In this document: one piece after another, positions 1 to 4,531 of the stretch | How positions within the stretch are numbered: position 1 is the stretch's first letter | Layout: every line of letters begins with the position of its first letter | DNA from: Beijerinckiaceae bacterium | GTDB lineage: Bacteria > Pseudomonadota > Alphaproteobacteria > Rhizobiales > Beijerinckiaceae | DNA length: 5,497 nt | Direction: 5' to 3' | NCBI GenBank assembly: GCA_027311205.1 | Contig: DAICZI010000149.1 | Location: 1 to 5,497 of the forward strand | Program-made: the position numbers and the translations under genes | Notes under the pieces: generated by a model | Seen by the model: the letters and a program-made list of their open reading frames with translations, nothing else | Databases searched by the model: none | What the model was told of the DNA's origin: nothing

Positions 1-254
1 AAGCCGCTGCGCTCGACCTTCATAACATGGTCAAAATGCAGGCCGGCGGGGCGGCGCAGCCATTGTCCATCGCGCGAGGCCAGCCAATCCAGCCGTTCGG
101 CCACCATGGCAAAGCGGTGCCGTTTAGGTATCCACACCATTTGCGCGGGGGACATCAGGGCCTGGTGCATGTGAGTCGAGAGTGTCGCCAGATCTTCAGC
201 ATCCAGCGCACACAACATCAGGCCCGGGCTCGTTGGCGTGCCGGAACCTGTCAT
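1..254 (-). CDS. DUF2948 family protein, 5' part (runs off the left edge)
   Basis: The minus strand is open from an ATG at 254 to position 1, giving 84 residues with no stop, so the gene continues left of the window. The protein starts MTGSGTPTSPG. It then has LCALDAEDLATLSTHMHQAL (about 14-33), a basic aromatic stretch around VWIPKRHRFAMVAERLDW (40-57) and GLHFDHVMKVERSG (71-84). This order (DAEDL near the start, W-x-P-K-x-x-R-F-A in the middle, G-L-x-F-D-x-V-x-x-V later) matches what I remember of DUF2948, a small uncharacterised alphaproteobacterial family often located near murA/hisD. No catalytic residues are known and I assign no function. The start is uncertain: an in-frame GTG lies upstream at 281 and an ATG at 218. 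The ATG at 254 is preferred because it gives a short leader before the conserved part, with GGAAG just upstream. Codon use and GC3 look coding. Confidence 0.72.
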   Translation of the reverse strand, partial: MTGSGTPTSPGLMLCALDAEDLATLSTHMHQALMSPAQMVWIPKRHRFAMVAERLDWLASRDGQWLRRPAGLHFDHVMKVERSG

Positions 255-327
255 GCTTCCGGTAACAGATACGGCTTCGTTCACGGTGCAGGGGTGCTCC
301 AGAGTGGCCTCGCAAGACAAGGGCCCC

Positions 328-356
328 TGCATAGGCCGGGAACAGCGTCTTTGCAA
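328..356 (-). promoter_or_regulatory. possible sigma-70-type promoter for the DUF2948-like gene
   Basis: Read on the minus strand, TTGCAA (356-351) is followed after 17 nt by TATGCA (333-328). The predicted transcript would start near 321, leaving about 65 nt of leader before the ATG at 254. This is motif matching only; alphaproteobacterial promoters are loosely conserved. Confidence 0.3.
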
Positions 357-390
357 CTTTCGGCCCTGTGCTGCGTTGTGATGGCACAAC

Positions 391-420
391 TTGCCTTGCG
401 CAAGCGATTGGCGCTAGTCT
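391..420 (+). promoter_or_regulatory. possible promoter of the Tyr/Pro-rich protein gene, with palindrome in the spacer
   Basis: TTGCCT (391-396) and TAGTCT (415-420) are separated by 18 nt and lie 24 nt before the ATG at 444. The perfect 10-bp palindrome CTTGCGCAAG (395-404) overlaps the end of the putative -35 and the start of the spacer, where an operator could act. The boxes are only moderately good matches. Confidence 0.3.
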
Positions 421-443
421 CGCCATTTTAATGAGGTGTTGCG

Positions 444-866
444 ATGCGACGTTCAAGGCTCTGGCTTTTGCCGTTACTGGTTGGAATGACGAGCGTGCTG
501 GCGGGTGTTGCACAGGCTGACGATCATGGGCCCGGCGGGCCCATGCACCGCTGGTTCCATCATCATCACCGCCCACCCCAGACCTATTATCAGCAGGCAC
601 CGGTCTATAATCCAGCGCCGCAGGTCTATTATCAATCGGCGCCGCCTGTCTATTATGAGCCCGCGCCGCCGGTCTATTATCAGGCTCCGCCACCGGTCTA
701 TTATCAACAACCGGCACCCTACAGCGCCTATGGCAAGCACACCCCGGCGCATGAATGCCGCACGCAGGCGGGTGAATGCCAATTGCCGGGGCCAGAATTT
801 GCCGGGCACGGCTGCAAGTGCTTTTTTCAAGGCTATGGCAACGTCAGCGGTGTTGCGACGCCGTGA
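444..866 (+). CDS. small exported His/Pro/Tyr-rich repeat protein with C-terminal Cys4 motif
   Basis: The product has 140 residues. Residues 1-25 form a typical Sec signal peptide: MRRSR, a hydrophobic core rich in L/V, then AQA|DD as the likely cleavage site. The mature protein starts with a His-rich patch (MHRWFHHHHR, 35-43). About six tandem copies of an 8-residue unit of the form PVYYQxAP follow (roughly 46-92). The C-terminal part (about 100-140) has Cys105, Cys112, Cys124 and Cys126 (C-x6-C-x11-C-x-C), with LPGPEFAGHGC between the cysteine pairs and GYGNVSGV after them. I recall similar C-x6-C-x-LPGP…G-x-x-C-x-C tails in short exported proteobacterial proteins, function unknown. GAGG at 433-436 is 7 nt before the ATG, supporting this start. 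The protein is probably periplasmic or surface-associated. The His patch and cysteines could bind metal, and the paired cysteines could equally be disulfides; neither is shown. It is divergent from the DUF2948-like gene and convergent with the tRNA. Confidence 0.8.
   Translation: MRRSRLWLLPLLVGMTSVLAGVAQADDHGPGGPMHRWFHHHHRPPQTYYQQAPVYNPAPQVYYQSAPPVYYEPAPPVYYQAPPPVYYQQPAPYSAYGKHTPAHECRTQAGECQLPGPEFAGHGCKCFFQGYGNVSGVATP
581..718 (+). repeat. in-gene tandem repeat, 21/24-nt units encoding PVYYQ(x)AP
   Basis: Unit starts marked by (g)gtctattat or close variants occur at 581, 602, 623, 647, 671 and 695. Spacings are 21, 21, 24, 24 and 24 nt, so length changes are whole codons and the reading frame is kept. 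The last three full units are the most alike at DNA level, suggesting recent expansion by slippage or unequal exchange. The repeat creates long mirror ORFs on the opposite strand (474-830 and 196-717) that are not real genes. Confidence 0.85.
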
Positions 867-905
867 GGCATTGTTGGCCAGCGTTGGGGCCAGGCTCTGA
901 TCTTA

Positions 906-980
906 TCTCAGGGGCGCAGCGACGCCGAGCCGTTGCAAGGGGTTCCGTCAGCGCTCGCGCGCGCGATGACGGCCCTGAGA
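906..980. other. nested inverted repeat in the gap between convergent genes
   Basis: TCTCAGGG (906-913) and CCCTGAGA (973-980) form a perfect 8-bp outer stem ending one base from the tRNA 3' end. It encloses a smaller GGCG…CGCC hairpin (about 913-926) and a GC-rich hairpin (945-972) that stacks directly on the outer stem. In RNA from either strand this could fold as a three-way junction. It could serve as a bidirectional end signal or affect tRNA 3' processing; both are inferences. Confidence 0.5.
945..972 (-). terminator. possible terminator hairpin downstream of tRNA-Leu
   Basis: CCGTCA (945-950) pairs perfectly with TGACGG (967-972), and the interior is a GC alternation that can extend the stem. 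In the direction of tRNA transcription it begins 9 nt after the encoded CCA. No U-tract follows, so it is not a canonical intrinsic terminator. Confidence 0.35.
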
Positions 981-981
981 A

Positions 982-1291
982 TGGTGCGGACGGCGGGACT
1001 TGAACCCGCACTCCTGGTTACAGGAAACAGATTTTCGTACCACTTCGACTTGCGCCGCCGCCCGCCACAGATGTGGCGAAACGTTCGTGGTCTGGACCAT
1101 CCCTTCGCCATGGCTCCACTTGAGCCGAAGGCGCCGCCCGTCTGGCCTCTACACCTTCCCGCAAGTGCGGGCTTGGCTCGGGATTGGCCGCGTCAACGGC
1201 GTTCCCCGAATTTGAGCGGTTCTGCACCGGCGGTTTCCCGCCGGGCACTCCAATTAAAGTCTGCTGCGTCTACCGATTTCGCCACGTCCGC
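982..1291 (-). tRNA. tRNA-Leu(UAA), anticodon interrupted by a group I intron
   Basis: The 5' exon is 1291-1257 (35 nt) and the 3' exon 1035-982 (54 nt); joined they make an 89-nt type II tRNA with genomically encoded CCA (984-982). Acceptor arms GCGGACG (1291-1285) and CGTCCGC (992-986) pair perfectly, and A73 is the discriminator expected for leucine. The D arm carries the AAATCGGTAGAC loop typical of bacterial tRNA-Leu. The anticodon stem is GCAGA (1264-1260) with TCTGT (1031-1027), closed by one G-U pair. After splicing the loop reads CTTAAAA, giving anticodon UAA, which reads UUA and UUG. The long variable arm has stem CCTG/CAGG. The T arm is GCGGG-TTCAAGT-CCCGC. Unspliced, the gene could not give a working leucine tRNA. 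Exons and splice sites were placed by hand folding. Confidence 0.93.
1036..1256 (-). ncRNA. group I self-splicing intron in tRNA-Leu(UAA), IC3-like, no ORF
   Basis: The intron (221 nt) sits between U34 and A35 and ends in the expected omega-G (1036). P1: exon bases ACUU (1260-1257) pair with GAGU (1250-1247), placing the obligatory U·G wobble at the 5' splice site (1257·1250). P2: a 7-bp stem, 1244-1238 with 1233-1227, capped by a GAAA tetraloop. P3: CCGCUC (1219-1214) with GGGCGG (1139-1134). P4: UCGGG (1209-1205) with CCCGA (1182-1178). P5 is GCCG/CGGC between them. P6 includes a CCCGC/GCGGG hairpin near 1157-1172. P7: GGCCA (1147-1143) with UGGUCC (1099-1094), forming the guanosine-binding region. 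P8 lies between P3 and P7. P9: CGCCAC/GTGGCG (1078-1063). The Q-type element CCAATCCCGAGCCAAGCC and the R-type element GGAAGGTGTAGAGGCCAGACG closely resemble the Anabaena tRNA-Leu intron as I remember it. No homing endonuclease gene fits in this length. Confidence 0.93.
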
Positions 1292-1418
1292 ATCACGCAC
1301 GCGCTTGTGCCACATGCGCCGCCCCCGCGAAAGGGGCGATGCGCAAGTTTGCACGCCGCTTTTGCCGCCTGGCGGAGGATGCCGTCACAGGGCGCGAAAA
1401 CCAAGCGGTCCTTCACAC

Positions 1419-1490
1419 TTGCGAGGCGCGCAGCGACGGACGAGCAAAGGGTTTTCCGGAAACCGCCTGGTTGCTTCGCTCTGCTCGCAA
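1419..1490. repeat. imperfect palindromic intergenic element
   Basis: TTGCGAG (1419-1425) pairs perfectly with CTCGCAA (1484-1490). Further in, GAGCAA (1442-1447) pairs with most of TTGCTTC (1471-1477). The centre is a small hairpin, GGTTT…AAACC (1450-1464). The right arm on the minus strand, ATTGCGAGCAGAGCGAAGCA, resembles a dispersed intergenic repeat seen widely in alphaproteobacteria (ATTGCGAG…GCGAAGCAATCC) as I recall. The remainder of 1292-1560 shows no coding sequence, and I see no convincing promoter for the tRNA there. Confidence 0.5.
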
Positions 1491-1540
1491 TGATGGCGCG
1501 TGCCCTTGCACCGATCCCGGAAACCCCATCATTTCAATCT

Positions 1541-1558
1541 CAAGACATCATGGTCTTG
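1541..1558 (-). terminator. weak hairpin just after the M16 peptidase stop
   Basis: CAAGAC (1541-1546) and GTCTTG (1553-1558) form a 6-bp stem with a 6-nt loop, 2 nt past the peptidase stop codon. It lacks a U-tract in the minus direction, so terminator function is doubtful. Confidence 0.25.
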
Positions 1559-1560
1559 TC

Positions 1561-4383
1561 TCAGCGCAGCGCCTTGCCAGGTTTGGCAATGAAGGACACC
1601 ATATTTTGCGCGTTAAGATATTTTTTGGTCGCCGCCTGCACATCGGCCGCGGTGATTTTCTCCATGCCAGTCGAGAGCGTGCGGATAACGTCCAGTTCCT
1701 GCGGATGGGCCTGAATGCCCGAAAGATCGGCCAGCCAGAAACTATTGTTGGTGAACATGTGCTTGCGCTGCTCAAGGCTGGGGGCTTTGGCGCGAGTCAT
1801 CTCGTCGGGCGTCACGCCATCAGTGGCCATGCTTGCCGTCACCTGTTTGATGGCTTCAAAAACCTTGGGCACGAATTCTGGTTTGGTGTCGATCCGCTCA
1901 TAAACATAGCCAAAGGTCGGGACGGTCTGCGAGAAGCTGGCGATACCCTGCGGTGAATAGGTGTCGCCGTCCTTGACACGCAACCGCGCCAGCAGACGAT
2001 TCTCCATGATGTCGCGTGCCAGCATCAAAGCGCGATCCGTCTGGACATTGACGTAAAGGCCCTGCGTTGGCCAGATGGCGATCGAGGTGGCATCGTCGGG
2101 CTTGCCGCCATGCGTGATGACGGTTGGGGTCGCCGACGGCTTAGGCAGTGATTCGGTGACGGCGACATTGGTGGAAACATCATCGCGCATCGGCAGCGCG
2201 CCAAAGGTTTTGGCGACTTCGGCAATGGCAGCTTCTTTGGTAATGTCCCCGACAATGGTGATTTCGATGGGGCTTTTTGCCAGGGGCTCCTTCATCATGG
2301 CTTGCAGGGCCTGCGGTGTCGCAGCCTTGATTTCGGCCTCGCTGGGGAAGCCCCAGCGCGGATCGTTCCCATGCAGGAAGCTGTCGAACGACTTGGTCAA
2401 GGCGCCAGACATGGTCGCGGCAAGCTGGGGCAAAGCGTTGAGATAGTTCTGTTTCAAGCGCGCCAGCGCCTCAGGTCGGTAGGCCGGGTCGGTCATGTAG
2501 GCTGTCAGCAATTGCATTTCGAAAGCAAAATCCTGCGGCCTGGTAGCACCAGACAAGCGGAATTGATCTTCACTGATCGCAAAGCTCGTGTTGGCCATGC
2601 GCCCGGTGGCGACGTCCTGCAACTGGTTGGCGGTCAGTTTGCCGAGGCCGCCCGCCAGGAAAGCATGGGTCATCCAGGCCGTTGCACCCGCCTTGGGATC
2701 AAGCCCCAGCCGACCCTGACCGAAATCGACGTTCACCAGAATTTGGTCTTTGCTGAAATTGGTGGTCTTGACATTGAGGCGGACATGATTGGCAAACTCG
2801 ACCTCATCGACGCCAGGATCGGCGATAAATTTGTCGCTTATGACTTTGCCGGGTGTGCCGAAATTCTTGTAAGGCCATGCCTTCACCAGCCGCGCTGCGG
2901 GCGGTGCCACGGGCGCGGCCTCGTCGGCGGCGAATGCTTTGGCCAGCGTGCTGTCATCCAGCCCCGCGACCGGCGCACTTGTCACCACCACAAGCGGCCC
3001 CGTGCCGCTGAACATGTGTTTCAGGGCGCCATTGACGGCCTCGCGTGTCAGCTTCGGCTTGGCTGCTTCAAACAGGGCCAAATCCTCGGCAGGACTGGTG
3101 ATCACCCCTTGCTGCGAAACATTGCTCAGCATGTCTTCGGCAATGGCGGTTGATGTGCGGGTCGCCGCCGATTGCGCTGCCGTCTGGAACGATACTTCCA
3201 TATCGCGGGTTGCCTGCGCCAGTTCTTCGGGCGTCACGCCATATTGGACAATCTGCCGCTCGGCGCGGGTGGCTGCTGCCAAAGCCCGCTGCCAGCCTTG
3301 CGGTGTCGCGGTGACCGCAACCAGGCCACCTCTGGCGGTCTGCTCGATGGTGTTCGGCCCGGCATAGCCAGCCAGAAATGGTGGATTGGCGGCATTGACG
3401 CGCTGCATCAGCCTTTTGCTGAAAATCGCACCAGCCAAACGCTCCTGCAATTGGCGTGTTTCGTTGGCGGCGGTGTCGCGGTGTTGTTTGAAAGGGCGCT
3501 CGAAGTCAATTTCGATGCTGGTTGCCGCGCCCGGCTCGTTGATGACTTTCACCGCCGTGCCGCCTGGCCTGATCGTGCCAAAGTCAGGCTTGGGCAGGGC
3601 TGGCGCCAGAGGCTTCCATGAATCGAAATGCTGGTGGATCAAGGCTTCTACTTTTTTGACATCAACATCGCCGACCACGATCAATGTGGTGCGTTTGGGC
3701 CGGTAATTGGCCTCATAATATTTCCGGACCTCGCTGGCGGGTGCGGTTTGCACGACATGAACCTTGCCAATCGGAAAGCGCCGCACATAAAGCGTGTCGG
3801 GCATGGTGAAGCGCAGGGCTCGCGTCATGGCGCGATATTCTGGCGTATCGCGCAGCCGCGCTTCCGAGAGCACCACACCGCGTTCGGGCTCCAGCGACTT
3901 GGGATCGAGGGTCAGATTGCTCGCCGTTTCGCGCATCAGCATCAGCACGGTGTCGAGCGTGTCGCCTTTGGTTTCGGGCACATCCAGCTCAAAAGTGGTG
4001 GCGCGAAACGCTGTCTGCGCATTGGTGTCGGCTCCAAAGGCCAGGCCCTTGCGTTGCAGAATCTGCACCATGTCGCCGTTGGGCACGTTCTTCGAGCCCT
4101 TGAAGGACATGTGTTCCAGCACATGGGCAAGACCGCGTTGGGCATCGGTTTCATCATCCGAACCCGAACCCACCCGCATGCGCACCACGGCCTGGCCGGG
4201 TGGCGTGGCATTGTGCATGATAATGTAGTGCATGCCATTGGCCAGAACGCCAAAATGGGCGTTGGGGTCGGCCTTGATGTCGCTGACATCTTGCGGCCAG
4301 GCAGGTTTCACCGTGTCGGCAAAAGCGGGCGTAAGACCTGTGGCGCAGAGCAAAGCGACGGCAAGACAGCGAAGTGAGGGCAT
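1561..4383 (-). CDS. secreted M16 family zinc metallopeptidase (insulinase/pitrilysin-like), two-module
   Basis: The product has 940 residues with a signal peptide at about 1-22 (MPSLRCLAVALLCATG…AFA|D), so it acts in the periplasm or at the envelope, degrading peptides. The inverted zinc motif HxxEH is at H87-V-L-E90-H91, followed by the family's FKGS. The third ligand is expected at E174 (VVLSEARLRD), with the accessory E167 seven residues before it, the spacing seen in insulysin and pitrilysin. The N-terminal module (about 43-290) and its M16_C partner (about 300-510) are followed by a second half (about 545-935) that lacks HxxEH, the usual inactive repeat. That half supplies the conserved Arg/Tyr pair as R802 and Y809 (RLRVKDGDTYSP), at the family's spacing of seven. 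All catalytic elements are therefore present. A 115-codon in-frame extension to 4728 is rejected: it is unlike M16 proteins, precedes a good signal peptide and overlaps the neighbouring gene. The start at 4383 has GGAAAGG 8 nt upstream. The physiological substrate is unknown. Confidence 0.93.
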   Translation of the reverse strand: MPSLRCLAVALLCATGLTPAFADTVKPAWPQDVSDIKADPNAHFGVLANGMHYIIMHNATPPGQAVVRMRVGSGSDDETDAQRGLAHVLEHMSFKGSKNVPNGDMVQILQRKGLAFGADTNAQTAFRATTFELDVPETKGDTLDTVLMLMRETASNLTLDPKSLEPERGVVLSEARLRDTPEYRAMTRALRFTMPDTLYVRRFPIGKVHVVQTAPASEVRKYYEANYRPKRTTLIVVGDVDVKKVEALIHQHFDSWKPLAPALPKPDFGTIRPGGTAVKVINEPGAATSIEIDFERPFKQHRDTAANETRQLQERLAGAIFSKRLMQRVNAANPPFLAGYAGPNTIEQTARGGLVAVTATPQGWQRALAAATRAERQIVQYGVTPEELAQATRDMEVSFQTAAQSAATRTSTAIAEDMLSNVSQQGVITSPAEDLALFEAAKPKLTREAVNGALKHMFSGTGPLVVVTSAPVAGLDDSTLAKAFAADEAAPVAPPAARLVKAWPYKNFGTPGKVISDKFIADPGVDEVEFANHVRLNVKTTNFSKDQILVNVDFGQGRLGLDPKAGATAWMTHAFLAGGLGKLTANQLQDVATGRMANTSFAISEDQFRLSGATRPQDFAFEMQLLTAYMTDPAYRPEALARLKQNYLNALPQLAATMSGALTKSFDSFLHGNDPRWGFPSEAEIKAATPQALQAMMKEPLAKSPIEITIVGDITKEAAIAEVAKTFGALPMRDDVSTNVAVTESLPKPSATPTVITHGGKPDDATSIAIWPTQGLYVNVQTDRALMLARDIMENRLLARLRVKDGDTYSPQGIASFSQTVPTFGYVYERIDTKPEFVPKVFEAIKQVTASMATDGVTPDEMTRAKAPSLEQRKHMFTNNSFWLADLSGIQAHPQELDVIRTLSTGMEKITAADVQAATKKYLNAQNMVSFIAKPGKALR

Positions 4384-4391
4384 GGAGACGA

Positions 4392-4398
4392 CCTTTCC
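4392..4398 (-). promoter_or_regulatory. ribosome binding site that fixes the M16 peptidase start
   Basis: GGAAAGG on the minus strand lies 8 nt before the ATG at 4383. Together with the signal peptide that begins at this ATG, it favours 4383 over the longer frame opening at 4728. Confidence 0.65.
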
Positions 4399-4463
4399 GG
4401 CCAAAATATCAACAGGGGACTGACGCGCAACGCAACCCGCCTTTGATGACCTTAAGCGGTTAA

Positions 4464-4493
4464 AATATGGCGTTGCAACGGCAAGGCCAGCAA
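4464..4493 (-). promoter_or_regulatory. possible promoter of the M16 peptidase gene
   Basis: On the minus strand, TTGCTG (4493-4488) is followed after 18 nt by CATATT (4469-4464), in the AT-richer middle of the 148-bp gap upstream of the peptidase. The match is weak, but the local drop in GC fits a promoter and would mean the gene is not simply co-transcribed with its upstream neighbour. Confidence 0.25.
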
Positions 4494-4531
4494 GCTTAAA
4501 AATCCTTAATGTTTGCAAAATCCGTTGCGTC

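Noticed and set aside
27..431. Plus-strand frame of 134 codons
   Set aside because: It lies antisense to the DUF2948-like gene and its promoter region; the protein has no recognisable features.
196..717. Minus-strand frame with repeated DNRP units (and the related frame 474-830 with LIIDR units)
   Set aside because: These are mirror products of the tandem repeat in the real plus-strand gene and lack a coherent start or domain.
982..1035. tRNA 3' end as a phage or island attachment site
   Set aside because: No second copy of the tRNA 3' sequence and no integrase is visible in the window.
933..1493. Plus-strand 186-codon frame and shorter frames across 908-1248
   Set aside because: They run through the tRNA exons and the intron; the open frame reflects high GC. 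None resembles a homing endonuclease.
2302..4377. Several long plus-strand frames opposite the peptidase (e.g. 2302-3153, 3628-4377)
   Set aside because: Antisense shadows of a well-supported high-GC gene.
4452..4510. TTAA pairs suggestive of CtrA boxes (TTAA-N7-TTAA)
   Set aside because: The spacings are 4 nt (TTAAGCGGTTAA) and 6 nt (TTAAAAATCCTTAA), not the required 7.
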